A stretch of DNA of 64,000 nt from Candidatus Gastranaerophilales bacterium (GTDB lineage: Bacteria; Cyanobacteriota; Vampirovibrionia; Gastranaerophilales; Gastranaerophilaceae), in the NCBI GenBank assembly GCA_947587615.1, contig CANPYC010000001.1, positions 61,539 through 125,538 of the forward strand. Direction: 5' to 3'. Positions 7,601-16,705 of this stretch are shown here, piece after piece. Each line of letters begins with the position of its first letter. Positions within the stretch are counted from its first letter, which is position 1. The position numbers and the translations under genes are program-made. Under the pieces are notes generated by a model. The model was not told the origin of the DNA, searched no databases, and saw nothing but the letters and a program-made list of their open reading frames with translations.

Positions 7601-8599
7601 ATGGATAACGCTTCAAATATTAACTATAAAAATTTTAGTAATTTTAATTATCAAAATTTATCTGATAAGCCTGATAATCAAACAATTACAACTAATCCTT
7701 CAAAAGCAAATGATGAAGCGAAGGATAAAAATGTAAAAAAAGCTCTCGTGGTATTATCGGCTGCCATAGGTGCAGTGGCTTTAGGCGGGCTTTTAGTTAA
7801 ACATAGTGCAGATATAAAAGACGCTCAAAAATTTTTTGATAAATTTGTTAACCAAACACAAGGAAATAATAGAATTTTAAATGAAGCGCTTGAACAATCC
7901 GCTTCAGAGGCTGAGGAATTTTTAAATAAACATTCTGATATACATACTAAAATGTTAGAATATATTAAAGGCATTGTTAATCCAAAGGAATTAAGCCAAA
8001 TTACTCAAGATAATATTGTCTATCATGGAACATCGATTAAAACAGCAAAAAGCATATTTCAAAACGGAATTACTCCTTTTGCTTCTAAGGCGGGAGGTAA
8101 TGATTTACCGGGTTTAGGTCGAGGTGTGTATACAACTCCGACTTATGACCTTGCAAAATTGTATAGCGGAAAAGGAATTGTTCTTCCTTACAGACTCGAA
8201 GGAGAAATTGGCGAATTATCGCCTGATGTTGATTTGGACAAACTGAGAGCTGAAATTTTGACATATATAAGTGATGGCTTAGAGCCAAATGCGCAAAGTG
8301 TTAAAATTGGAAATTTTGATTTTGGAAAAAATTATAGCGAACAAACCCAAAGCAAAGCAGAATCTTTAAGCGCAAATATTATGAATACATTATTTAGAGA
8401 ATGCGGATATTCGGGTGTCTATACAAAAGAAGGTATAACGGGCGGTTTTGGCTTGTTTGGTAATTCAATACCGGAAAATATTAACATTGATACAGCAGGT
8501 CAACTTGCAGTATTTGACGGAACAAAACTGACTTTAGATGTTGAAAAATTAAAAGAACTCAACCCCATAGGAAAAGATAACTATTCTTTATTCAGATAG
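7601..8599 (+). CDS. Membrane-anchored ADP-ribosyltransferase-like protein (H-Y-Q type)
   Basis: The 332-residue protein has an Asn-rich N terminus (1-45), one transmembrane helix (about 47-67, KALVVLSAAIGAVALGGLLV), a helical linker, and a C-terminal domain with ADP-ribosyltransferase/PARP-like hallmarks: strand 1 with His142 in VYHGTS followed by a helix and an IFQNGI turn (152-157), strand 2 with Tyr177 in GLGRGVYTTP followed by A-x-x-Y (185-188), and a late strand QLAVFDGTKL (301-310) whose Gln301 sits where PARP-type enzymes have the catalytic Glu. These are seen directly; activity is inference, since the third residue varies in this superfamily and some members are inactive. No antitoxin-like partner is next to it. 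The stop overlaps maf on the other strand by 8 bp. Confidence 0.55.
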   Translation: MDNASNINYKNFSNFNYQNLSDKPDNQTITTNPSKANDEAKDKNVKKALVVLSAAIGAVALGGLLVKHSADIKDAQKFFDKFVNQTQGNNRILNEALEQSASEAEEFLNKHSDIHTKMLEYIKGIVNPKELSQITQDNIVYHGTSIKTAKSIFQNGITPFASKAGGNDLPGLGRGVYTTPTYDLAKLYSGKGIVLPYRLEGEIGELSPDVDLDKLRAEILTYISDGLEPNAQSVKIGNFDFGKNYSEQTQSKAESLSANIMNTLFRECGYSGVYTKEGITGGFGLFGNSIPENINIDTAGQLAVFDGTKLTLDVEKLKELNPIGKDNYSLFR

Positions 8600-9158
8600 A
8601 TAGCAGCATATTTTTAAACAGTTTCATCGAAAAACCTATGACATTATCGAGTTCACCCTCAATTAAAGTTGCAAAATTAAACCCTTCATCTTGAATACCG
8701 TAACTTCCTGCTTTATCAAGCGGATTTTTAGAATTTATGTAATTAATTATCTCGCTATCTTCTAATTTTCTAAAAGTTACTTTTGTAACTTCATTTTGAA
8801 CAAGCTTTTTATCCTGATGCAAAAGACAAATAGCGCTTATAACAAAATGTGTCTTATCGGATAAACTTTTTAACATTCTAAAAGCGTCATTTTTATCTTT
8901 CGGTTTACCTAAGATAATATTGTTTGATACAACAACGGTATCGGCGCCTATAATTAAGCAATTTGAATTTGTTCTTTTTTGAACATCAAGAGCTTTTTCA
9001 AGGGCGCAGTTATTTATAAGCTCTTCGCTAAAAATTTTATCGGATATTTTTTCATCATAATTTGAAGGAATAACTTCAAAATTAAACCCTGCTTTGGATA
9101 AAATCTCTTTTCTTCTTGGTGAAGCGCTTGCTAAAATAATATTAACATCATTTTTCAT
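8592..9158 (-). CDS. maf: Maf-like nucleoside triphosphate pyrophosphatase
   Basis: House-cleaning enzyme that hydrolyses non-canonical or modified nucleoside triphosphates; implicated in septum control. The 188 residues show the family signature ILASASPRRKEIL (8-20), the IIGADTVV block with the catalytic Asp, LGKPKDKNDAFRML and the C-terminal DKAGSYGIQDEG. The ATG at 9158 has no Shine-Dalgarno; TAAAAT lies 6 nt before it, so a leaderless start is possible. It lies just downstream of the tsf terminator on the same strand. Confidence 0.92.
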   Translation of the reverse strand: MKNDVNIILASASPRRKEILSKAGFNFEVIPSNYDEKISDKIFSEELINNCALEKALDVQKRTNSNCLIIGADTVVVSNNIILGKPKDKNDAFRMLKSLSDKTHFVISAICLLHQDKKLVQNEVTKVTFRKLEDSEIINYINSKNPLDKAGSYGIQDEGFNFATLIEGELDNVIGFSMKLFKNMLLSI

Positions 9159-9174
9159 TTTATAATTTTAAAAC

Positions 9175-9212
9175 AAAAACAACCCTGTGAATATATTTTT
9201 AGGGTTGTTTTT
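9175..9212 (-). terminator. Intrinsic terminator of rpsB-tsf
   Basis: On the - strand AAAAACAACCCT pairs with AGGGTTGTTTTT, and the right arm continues into a T-rich tail. It lies 33 bp beyond the tsf stop. Confidence 0.85.
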
Positions 9213-9244
9213 AAGTTTTGTGTTAAAAAAATTTTAACAGAATA

Positions 9245-10120
9245 CTAGCCTTTAATTTGGCTCATAACTTCAGCCGCAAAATTATCTTGTCTTTTTTCAA
9301 GACCTTCGCCAAGAACAAATCTGTCAAATTTAACAATTTTGCATTTACCTTCAATCAGTTGAGCAATTGTCATATCGGGGTTTTTAACAAAAGGCTGTTC
9401 AAGCAGACATCTTTGAGCCATTAATTTGTTAACTCTGCCTTCAACAATTTTTTCTCTAATGTTTTCAGGTTTTTTAGCTAAGTCTTCTTTACCCATCTCA
9501 ATTCTTTTTTCTTCTTCGATAACGGAAGCGGGTATTTCTTCTCTTGAAATAAATTCGGGAGCATTTGAAGCAATATGCAAGCAGATATCTTTTGTTAGAG
9601 TATCATCGCATTTTTCGCATTTTGCTTCCAATAAAACACCGATTTTGCCGTTATGAATGTATGTATTCATGCAACAATCAGCGTCATATCTTACAAATCT
9701 TCTGATTGTAATTTTTTCTCCGATTTTGGCAATTTTTTCTTTAACAACTTCACAGATTGGTTTTTTGCAAATGGGGCAATCCATTTTTTCCATTTCTTCA
9801 ACAGACTTGGGGTTTAATTCTAAAACCGCTTTAGCCATCATATCAGCAAAAGCTTTGAAGTCTTCATTTTTTGCAACAAAGTCGGTTTCGCAATTTACTT
9901 CAACCATAGCACCTTTTTTGCCGTCTATTATTGAAGCAATTGTTCCTTCTGCTGCAATTCTTCCCATTTTTTTATCAGCGGAAGCAATACCTTTTTGTCT
10001 TAAAAATTCGATTGCTTTTTCCATATCGCCATTGGTTTCAACAAGAGCTTTTTTAGCGTCCATCATGCCGGCGCCTGTTTTGTCTCTTAGTTCTTTTACC
10101 ATAGCTGCTTTAATTTCCAT
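9245..10120 (-). CDS. tsf: Elongation factor Ts, with extra cysteine pairs
   Basis: Guanine nucleotide exchange factor for EF-Tu. The start is ATG 10120 (291 aa), not the longer frame to 10192: AGGAGA lies just upstream and the protein then begins MEIKAAMVKELRDKTGAGMM like other EF-Ts. The UBA-like domain, the TDFVAKNEDF core motif and the dimerisation part are intact. Unusual are cysteine pairs in the core, CPIC (about residue 105), a following C, CC in YDADCCM, and CEKC, which could bind zinc or form disulfides. It follows rpsB by 28 bp. A decayed copy of its middle part lies at about 21.12-21.37 kb. Confidence 0.95.
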   Translation of the reverse strand: MEIKAAMVKELRDKTGAGMMDAKKALVETNGDMEKAIEFLRQKGIASADKKMGRIAAEGTIASIIDGKKGAMVEVNCETDFVAKNEDFKAFADMMAKAVLELNPKSVEEMEKMDCPICKKPICEVVKEKIAKIGEKITIRRFVRYDADCCMNTYIHNGKIGVLLEAKCEKCDDTLTKDICLHIASNAPEFISREEIPASVIEEEKRIEMGKEDLAKKPENIREKIVEGRVNKLMAQRCLLEQPFVKNPDMTIAQLIEGKCKIVKFDRFVLGEGLEKRQDNFAAEVMSQIKG

Positions 10121-10148
10121 AGTTTTTTCTCCTAATTCTAAGTTTTTG

Positions 10149-10904
10149 TTATGCCTCAACCGCATTAGCGTCTTTTGCTTCGATACGTTCAATTTTACCG
10201 GTTGTTTTAGCGTTGTTTGCTCTTAGTTCTTTTCCTTCTAAAACAGCATCGGCTAATTTTGATGTAATTAATTTAATTGAGCGAAGCGCATCATCATTAC
10301 CGGGGATTATGTAGTCAATTCCATCAGTATCAGCATTTGTATCAGCTAAGCATACAACGGGAATATTGAGTTTATTAGCTTCTTTGATTGCAATTAGTTC
10401 TTTCTTCTGGTCAATTACAACTAAAATATCAGGCATGCCCTTCATTTCTTTAATACCACCTAAAGTTTTTGATAATTTTGCTAATTGACGGTTCAATTGA
10501 GCAATTTCTTTTTTGGGAAGTTTGTTGGCTGCGCCTGATTCTAAGAAAGATTCAAGTTCTCTTAATTTGTTAACTCTTGCTCTGATTGTTTCAAAGTTAG
10601 TCATCATACCGCCTAACCAGCGACGGTTGATATAATAGCTTTTACATCTTTGAGCTTCCTGAGCAACAACATCAACCGCTTGTTTTTTTGTTCCTACAAA
10701 AAGAACGTTTTTACCTTGTGAAGCATATTTTCTAACAACTTCATAGGCATTATCCAACAAGTCTGATGTTTTTCTTAAATCGATAATATAGATACCGTTT
10801 TTTGCTCCGAAAATATATTGTTTCATTTTCGGGTTCCATTTTTGTGTTTGGTGACCAAAGTGTACACCTGCATCTAATAATTCTACTAAAGTAGCAACTG
10901 CCAT
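10149..10904 (-). CDS. rpsB: 30S ribosomal protein S2
   Basis: Small-subunit protein needed for S1 binding and mRNA recruitment. The 251 residues carry [29 protein letters not shown], the [13 protein letters not shown] block and the C-terminal [26 protein letters not shown] ribosome-binding site AAAGGA precedes the ATG. It is first in the rpsB-tsf operon, with a leader of about 100 nt. Confidence 0.96.
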   Translation of the reverse strand: MAVATLVELLDAGVHFGHQTQKWNPKMKQYIFGAKNGIYIIDLRKTSDLLDNAYEVVRKYASQGKNVLFVGTKKQAVDVVAQEAQRCKSYYINRRWLGGMMTNFETIRARVNKLRELESFLESGAANKLPKKEIAQLNRQLAKLSKTLGGIKEMKGMPDILVVIDQKKELIAIKEANKLNIPVVCLADTNADTDGIDYIIPGNDDALRSIKLITSKLADAVLEGKELRANNAKTTGKIERIEAKDANAVEA

Positions 10905-11009
10905 AGTTTCATTGTCCTTTCTTTTTAACTTCTTCCGACCTCTATGGAACGGGCTGGTTAAAAAACCATTTGGAATTAATGAAGTTAAAGTATTATCTCA
11001 TATAATAAA

Positions 11010-11038
11010 ATTATATTTGAAACATATTATTTTGTAAA
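11010..11038 (-). promoter_or_regulatory. Promoter of rpsB-tsf
   Basis: On the - strand TTTACA (11038-11033) and TATAAT (11015-11010) are separated by exactly 17 nt. Transcription would start near 11003 and give a leader of about 100 nt before rpsB, including a small GGTT/AACC hairpin near 10958-10971 that may serve S2 autoregulation. Confidence 0.6.
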
Positions 11039-11127
11039 CAATTGTTTTACGGCATTTTTTTGCAGGCAATTTTTTCATGCCAGTTGTTTTCATAAATCTA
11101 AGTGTGTAAAAATAAGGAGTATGAATA

Positions 11128-11850
11128 ATGCTACAAAAAATTATTCCGGCAGTTATTAACGCTACAAGAGCCGCAGGAGCCAAAACAAGCTCATCATTAA
11201 ACAAAATGTCGACAGGTTTTGATAAAACAGTGACTATTGTTCAGGATTTAACAACAAAAGCTGAAAATGTGAGTTCATTAAGCAAAAAAATAAATACTTC
11301 GTTAGCTCAATATTCAATAAATCGTTCATTGGGTAAAACGTATAATTATCAAACAGCTCTTGAAGAATGCAGGCAGCAGTTAGTTGATCCGCTTTTTCAA
11401 AATGTTGATTTTCTAAGAAGAATGCATTTAACTTATGTTCCTTCTAAATTTCCATCAGGTGACAGAATTGTTTTTAAAAAGTCACAAATGAATTTAATTG
11501 ATTCATGCTTGAAAAAAAATAAGAAAATTAAATTGGAATTTATGAACGAAAACGGCGAAACAATAAATGCGGTATTTATTCCCAAAAAAGCACATTTAGG
11601 CGAAGAATGTCATAGGGTAGCAATAAGAAGAACACTTCCGAGCGGAGCAAGCGAATCTGTTACTTCTTCATATTTTCCAAAAAGTTCTCAAATCAGAGTT
11701 GTTGAAACAAATTTAGACGGTTCTAAAAGAATAAGTTCAATTTTTGGCACTGAAGAATCCGCCAAAATAAAGACAGCTGCTATTCCTTCAAATAATAGCA
11801 ATAATGCTGTATCATGTGATAAATTTGCAAAAATTACAAGCAAACAATAA
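11128..11850 (+). CDS. Hypothetical protein, 240 aa
   Basis: I do not recognise this protein. The first 30 residues are amphipathic and Ala/Ser-rich (MLQKIIPAVINATRAAGAKT) without a clear signal peptide. The C-terminal two thirds are a basic, probably beta-rich domain (KIKLEFMNENGETINAVFIP, then HRVAIRRTLPSGASESVTSS). The ATG has a strong ribosome-binding site (AAGGAG). It is transcribed away from rpsB and lies alone before the gap upstream of obgE. Confidence 0.6.
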   Translation: MLQKIIPAVINATRAAGAKTSSSLNKMSTGFDKTVTIVQDLTTKAENVSSLSKKINTSLAQYSINRSLGKTYNYQTALEECRQQLVDPLFQNVDFLRRMHLTYVPSKFPSGDRIVFKKSQMNLIDSCLKKNKKIKLEFMNENGETINAVFIPKKAHLGEECHRVAIRRTLPSGASESVTSSYFPKSSQIRVVETNLDGSKRISSIFGTEESAKIKTAAIPSNNSNNAVSCDKFAKITSKQ

Positions 11851-12178
11851 TATAAAAATTTCGGTTTTAATAATTTTACACCCGGCTCATACAATATTAA
11901 TACGGGTCGGGCGTGGTTTATTTAATTCAAATTAATGTTAAAAATACAGAATTAAAATTTCATATAATAAAATGAATTATGCTAAAAAATTTACAAATAC
12001 CATTATTGGATATGTAAAATATTATTATAAATAAGTAAACCTGCTTTAACAATGATTATTTCAATCATAGAGTTGATGGAAAAATAATCATAATAATGCT
12101 AAAATTCATTTATTAAGATATGGATACTTAATCAAAAAGAATAAACAATAATCTGTGAAAGGATAGCAAGAGAAGTAG
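11851..12178 (+). other. Intergenic gap upstream of obgE
   Basis: About 330 bp of very AT-rich sequence with no credible ORF. It holds an imperfect GC-rich patch (near 11880-11915, ACCCG...CGGGT) that could end the previous transcript. I see no riboswitch or tRNA. Confidence 0.4.
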
Positions 12179-13468
12179 ATGGCTTCCTTTGTAGATAAGG
12201 TAAGAATAAAAGTTGTTTCAGGCGCCGGAGGTAACGGAGCGCTTGCATGGCGCAGAGAAAAATATGTTGATAAAGGCGGACCTGCGGGTGGCGACGGAGG
12301 TTCGGGCGGGGATGTTTATTTTGTCGCCGTATCCGATATGTCAACTTTGCTTGATTTTACGCATAAATCAGTCTACAAAGCTCAACGTGGCGAAAATGGC
12401 AAAAATAAAAACTGCCATGGAAAAGACGGAGAAGACTTATATATAAAAATGCCAATAGGAGTTGTTGTAAGAGATTTAAAGACAAATAAACTTATCGCAG
12501 ATTTAAACGAAGAAAATAAAACCGTTTTAATTGCAAAAGGCGGTCGTGGCGGAAGAGGAAATGCACGTTTTGCAACGCCTCAAAAGAGAGCTCCTCAGTT
12601 TTGCGAGCCCGGTGAACCTTCGATTGAGCGTGAATTAGAGCTTGAGCTTAAATTGCTTGCGGATGTCGGTTTAATAGGAATGCCAAATGCGGGTAAATCA
12701 AGTTTAATAAGCGTTATAAGCGCAGCTAAGCCCAAAATTGCCGACTATCCTTTTACAACCCTTGTTCCTAATCTTGGAGTTGTTAAAAAGCCGCAAGGTG
12801 ACGGTTTTGTTGTGGCGGATATCCCCGGGTTAATAGAAGGGGCTTCAAACGGTCTTGGTTTAGGACATGAGTTTTTGCGCCATGTTCAAAGATGTAAACT
12901 TTTGCTTCATGTTGTTGATATGGCAAGCGAAAACAGCATTGAAAACTATAAAAAAATAAACAATGAGCTCGAAAAATTTGATAATGAATTATCAAAAAGA
13001 GAACAAATATTGGTTTTAAATAAATCAGATATTGTTGATTATGAGCATGCTCTTGAAATTAAAGAACAATTCAAAAAAGAGATAAAAAATCAAAATGAAA
13101 TTTTCATAATTTCAACGGTTACAAAAAAAGGTGTCGACGAGCTTTTAAACTACCTTTATGCCAATCTTGATAAGATAGAAGATGTAAAAATAACTCTTGA
13201 TATTGAAGAAGATTTAGAGTCGATTAACAATGACGATTCTAACTTTGAAATTACTAAAATTAATAAAAATACATATACCGTTACGAGCGGCAAACTCAAA
13301 AGACTTGCCTCTGTGACGGATATAAAAAATACTCAACAAATTAAAAGATTTACAAATATAATGGACTCAATGGGGATTTATGAAGGACTAAGAGAATGCG
13401 GAATAAAAAACGGAGATACAATAATAGTTTCAGGAATTGAATTGGAATATGATGAAGATTATTATTAA
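12179..13468 (+). CDS. obgE: Obg family GTPase (CgtA)
   Basis: Essential GTPase in 50S ribosome assembly and stress control. The 429 residues contain the glycine-rich Obg fold (1-158, for example GAGGNGALAWRREKYV and GGRGGRGNARF), the G domain with G1 GMPNAGKSS (167-175), the TTLVPNLG switch, G3 DIPG (214-217) and G4 NKSD, and a C-terminal OCT domain (about 335-429). The start at 12179 has AAAGGA about 14 nt upstream. It is followed by the pilus operon on the same strand, separated by two small inverted repeats. Confidence 0.95.
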   Translation: MASFVDKVRIKVVSGAGGNGALAWRREKYVDKGGPAGGDGGSGGDVYFVAVSDMSTLLDFTHKSVYKAQRGENGKNKNCHGKDGEDLYIKMPIGVVVRDLKTNKLIADLNEENKTVLIAKGGRGGRGNARFATPQKRAPQFCEPGEPSIERELELELKLLADVGLIGMPNAGKSSLISVISAAKPKIADYPFTTLVPNLGVVKKPQGDGFVVADIPGLIEGASNGLGLGHEFLRHVQRCKLLLHVVDMASENSIENYKKINNELEKFDNELSKREQILVLNKSDIVDYEHALEIKEQFKKEIKNQNEIFIISTVTKKGVDELLNYLYANLDKIEDVKITLDIEEDLESINNDDSNFEITKINKNTYTVTSGKLKRLASVTDIKNTQQIKRFTNIMDSMGIYEGLRECGIKNGDTIIVSGIELEYDEDYY

Positions 13469-13482
13469 AAAAATTAATACTT

Positions 13483-13532
13483 TGACAAATTAAAATGTCA
13501 TAGTAAACTTATATTAGGTTTATTTGACCTAA
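13483..13532. promoter_or_regulatory. Two small inverted repeats upstream of the pilus operon
   Basis: TGACA (13483-13487) and TGTCA (13496-13500) form one palindrome that overlaps a TTGACA box. TTAGGT (13514-13519) and ACCTAA (13527-13532) form a second. They lie 47-96 bp before the first pilus gene, a sensible position for regulator binding; no clear -10 box at the right distance was found. Confidence 0.3.
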
Positions 13533-13578
13533 GAAAATTGACCGGTATTATTAGTATTAGATAAGAGTTTTATTACAG

Positions 13579-14859
13579 ATGTTTTTTGAGGACGAAAAAG
13601 ATTTTATAAACAGCGATGCTGAGCTTCAAATTGATGAAGACGGTACTGTTACCTGGGAAGATGTTTTAAGTAGTGCGGACGAAGACGAACTTGTTTCTAT
13701 GGCTGAAAATAAGCCTAAACAGCCTGCAAAAACCTCTGCTGACCCCGGTTTTTCGGATGAACTTCAATTAATTACGGATGATGACGAAGCTGATGAACAA
13801 CAACTGAATGCAATTTTACAAGGTCGGCAGCAAAATGTTGCTCCGACACCTTCAGCTTCCGCACAACATCGAAATATGCAACAACAATACGAACAGCACG
13901 ATGCACAGCAATATCAACAACAGGCACCCGAAGAGGATGATTTTGATATTGACAGACAGTTGGCGCAAGCTCTCAGAGAACAGAATGAAAATGAACGACT
14001 TAACAAATCTCAAGTTAAGCCGAGAAAAACAATCGTCAAGAAAGCAAACGGTTCTTTAATGCCTGTTTTGGTTGTACTGTTGTTTTTAATTGTAGTTGGC
14101 GGCGGTGTTTATTTTCTTATGAATTTTACTAAAGATAAGAATGTAAATCAAAAAGAGCTTACAATGCCAATGACAAAACAACAGGAAATGGATAACATGA
14201 GTCAGGAGGACTTGGAGCAAAGAAACCTTGAAGCTCAAGAGGATGGCGATTTAGCTTCGGGCGACGAACTGGATTCTGATGTTTCTGACGCTGAAGGGGA
14301 AGATTCTACAGAGCAACAGGACGAACAAACGGAAGAAAAGAAAGAAGTTATAGATGTAAAACCCGCAGGAAGACCTAATCCTTTCTTACCTTTGCAAAAA
14401 TATATTTCCGTAACAATTCCCGATACCAACATTAATTTTGATAAAGTTGATATTCCAAAACCGCCTGAAGCGTATTCGGAAAAAGATGAAGCTCTTACCA
14501 ATATGATGACAATTTCCGTTTCGGGTATTATGTATGATGCCGTAAAACCGTCTGCAATAATTACTTATAACAATAATGATTATTTTGTTCAAAAAGGCGA
14601 TAAGCTTGATGATTATAGAATTGTTGATATTCAAAAAAATTCTGTAACTGTTGCAAGCGGAAAGAACCTTTACAAAGCTAACATCGGACAAGAATTTAAA
14701 ATCGATTACTTCTACGGTAATGCGGAATATTTGCCTGCTAAGCAGGGTGGAGGCAGACAATACCACACAGAATCCGAAAGCGATTTTGGAGTTAAGGATA
14801 AAAATGCTTCCGGTTTAAGATATGTGTCGGAAGACGAAGTAAATATTATAGCAAAATAA
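13579..14859 (+). CDS. Inner-membrane pilus/type II secretion protein, PilP/GspC-like
   Basis: Likely the inner-membrane partner of the secretin encoded next. The 426 residues have a long acidic, Gln-rich cytoplasmic part (1-158), one transmembrane helix (about 160-182, SLMPVLVVLLFLIVVGGGVY), an acidic linker, then RPNPFLPL as in PilP (D-P-F) and a periplasmic beta domain of the PilP/GspC homology-region type (about 310-390: ISVSGIMYD, AIITYNNNDYFVQKGDKL, ITVASGK-like turn, YKANIGQEF). The assignment rests on the fold pattern and operon position (secretin, ATPase and platform protein follow). The size and long cytoplasmic part are unlike the short lipoprotein PilP of proteobacteria. Confidence 0.65.
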   Translation: MFFEDEKDFINSDAELQIDEDGTVTWEDVLSSADEDELVSMAENKPKQPAKTSADPGFSDELQLITDDDEADEQQLNAILQGRQQNVAPTPSASAQHRNMQQQYEQHDAQQYQQQAPEEDDFDIDRQLAQALREQNENERLNKSQVKPRKTIVKKANGSLMPVLVVLLFLIVVGGGVYFLMNFTKDKNVNQKELTMPMTKQQEMDNMSQEDLEQRNLEAQEDGDLASGDELDSDVSDAEGEDSTEQQDEQTEEKKEVIDVKPAGRPNPFLPLQKYISVTIPDTNINFDKVDIPKPPEAYSEKDEALTNMMTISVSGIMYDAVKPSAIITYNNNDYFVQKGDKLDDYRIVDIQKNSVTVASGKNLYKANIGQEFKIDYFYGNAEYLPAKQGGGRQYHTESESDFGVKDKNASGLRYVSEDEVNIIAK

Positions 14860-14882
14860 TTTAATCTAGGAGAAAGAATAAA

Positions 14883-16682
14883 ATGCAAAAATTTAATCCA
14901 TTTACATTTGGAAGGGTATGTTTGGCATTGTTGAGCTTGTCATTGTTTACTCCAACGGTTTTTGGTGCTGATGATGATGCAATGGTTTCATATTTAGATA
15001 GTGTTTCGACAGCTTATGTTCGCAGTAGCGCTAAAGGCAGCAGTGCTTCTTTATTAAATATGACCTCGCACGATGCAAGAGGCGTTGAAACAACTATGCG
15101 CCTTGGTACTTCTCCTGTGGTTACAAAATCCAATCAAAAGGTTAATTTATCTTTGCGTGATTCCGATATCAGACAAGCATTGAGAATGCTAGCCGATAAA
15201 GCAAAAATAAATATAATTTTAGATAAAAGCGTTGAGGGCAAAATTACTCTGGATTTAACAAATATCAGCCTTAACGATGCTTTTATGGTAATTTTTAAGT
15301 CTTCACAGTTAACCTATTCAGTTGATGGCAACACGATTACCGTAATGTCAAAAGAAACAGCCAAGGAATTAGCTTCAGATAAACAAAATATGACGGTATT
15401 ACCCGTAAAATATGTTAATGCGGATAGCGTTGCTACTTTCTTAAATCAGAACTTATTTAACTCTAACTTTATGGGTTTATCTTCTAAACCTGTTGTAACT
15501 TCAAATCCAAGAACAAACCAAATCGTCATATTTGGCTCTAATGCGGATGTATTAGCCGTTAAAAGAGTTCTTCCCGTTATTGATACAAAACCGCTTGTTA
15601 ATAATTTCAAGGTAAATCATACAACTCCAAAAGAAATGGCAACATTAATTTGTGATGCTCTGTTTATGAATTCAGATAGCGAAGATTCAGCTGATTCAAG
15701 CTCGGTTGAAGAAGAAAATATAGTACTTGGCGGTGGTATGGTGGCTTGTCGAGACGTAGTTGATGAAGATTCGGGAGGAGGCAGTAGCGAAAGTACGCTT
15801 GCACCATTCAACAGTAATCCTCTAACTGTTACATATTTTCCCGAATTAGGCAGGATTTCAACATACGGTGGTTCTGTTGAGCAAGCACAAGTTATCGGTG
15901 ATTTTATAAGAGAACATGACAAAAAACAATTGATGGCTTATATTGAGCTTTCGATTATTCAATTAAACGAAACAGGTTCCAAAACATTTGATAACGCTTG
16001 GGAATTATGGACACCGTTTATCACATTAGGATTTAGCAGCGGAAGCGGATTTACTACCGATATGTATTTACATGGTAAAAACCCGACAACATCCTCACTA
16101 TTCCTTTATACCTTACAACACTTGGTTGATACGGGAAATGGTCGTGTTTTAACAAACCCCAGAATCATGGTTACAAACGGAAGAAAAGCAAAAATCGACT
16201 TAACCGCAGACTATGTTAAATCTGTAACAAGCCAGGTTCTTGAAGGTTCAAACGGTCTTTCAACCGCAACACAAAAAACTTATGAACTCGGTGATGATTT
16301 AGGTATAGCAATCGAAATAGTACCGTTTATTTCACCTGACGGATATGTTGCAATGAATATAACTCCTGAATTTGCTACAATTGCGGGTCGTGAATATTCT
16401 ACAAACCAAAACGGCGAACAGGAACTTGCAGCTACATTGCTTCAAAGACGAGATTTAAAACTTAGAAATATCAGAATTAAAGATAACGAAACATTGGTAT
16501 TAGCGGGCTTGATTAAAGAATCCGAAACTCAATCAAATACGAAAATGCCTGTTCTTTCAGACTTGCCATTTATCGGTGCATTCTTCAGAAGCTCAAATAA
16601 TGAAAGAGAAAAAGAAGAATTGGTTATCTTAATCACTCCTCACATTATCAATGATTCTGATGATAATGTATATGATTTATAG
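14883..16682 (+). CDS. Secretin (PilQ/GspD family outer-membrane channel)
   Basis: Forms the outer-membrane ring through which a pilus or type II substrate passes. The 599 residues start with a signal peptide (cleavage near FGAD, about 28). Next come an STN/N0-like domain (about 85-157, VNLSLRDSDIRQALRMLADK), N1-type domains (VLPVKYVNADSVATFLNQ; TNQIVIFGS), a Ser/Glu-rich insert, and the secretin core (about 400-595) with VLTNPRIMVTNGRKAKI, LRNIRIKDNETLVLAGLI and the ending PVLSDLPFIGAFFRS. AGGAGA precedes the ATG. It is 24 bp after the PilP/GspC-like gene. Confidence 0.9.
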   Translation: MQKFNPFTFGRVCLALLSLSLFTPTVFGADDDAMVSYLDSVSTAYVRSSAKGSSASLLNMTSHDARGVETTMRLGTSPVVTKSNQKVNLSLRDSDIRQALRMLADKAKINIILDKSVEGKITLDLTNISLNDAFMVIFKSSQLTYSVDGNTITVMSKETAKELASDKQNMTVLPVKYVNADSVATFLNQNLFNSNFMGLSSKPVVTSNPRTNQIVIFGSNADVLAVKRVLPVIDTKPLVNNFKVNHTTPKEMATLICDALFMNSDSEDSADSSSVEEENIVLGGGMVACRDVVDEDSGGGSSESTLAPFNSNPLTVTYFPELGRISTYGGSVEQAQVIGDFIREHDKKQLMAYIELSIIQLNETGSKTFDNAWELWTPFITLGFSSGSGFTTDMYLHGKNPTTSSLFLYTLQHLVDTGNGRVLTNPRIMVTNGRKAKIDLTADYVKSVTSQVLEGSNGLSTATQKTYELGDDLGIAIEIVPFISPDGYVAMNITPEFATIAGREYSTNQNGEQELAATLLQRRDLKLRNIRIKDNETLVLAGLIKESETQSNTKMPVLSDLPFIGAFFRSSNNEREKEELVILITPHIINDSDDNVYDL

Positions 16683-16705
16683 AAGAAAAAATAAAAGTTT
16701 AGATT

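Noticed and set aside
9657..10226. 189-codon open frame on the + strand across tsf and rpsB
   Set aside because: Antisense shadow of two certain genes; AT-rich codon bias leaves few stops.
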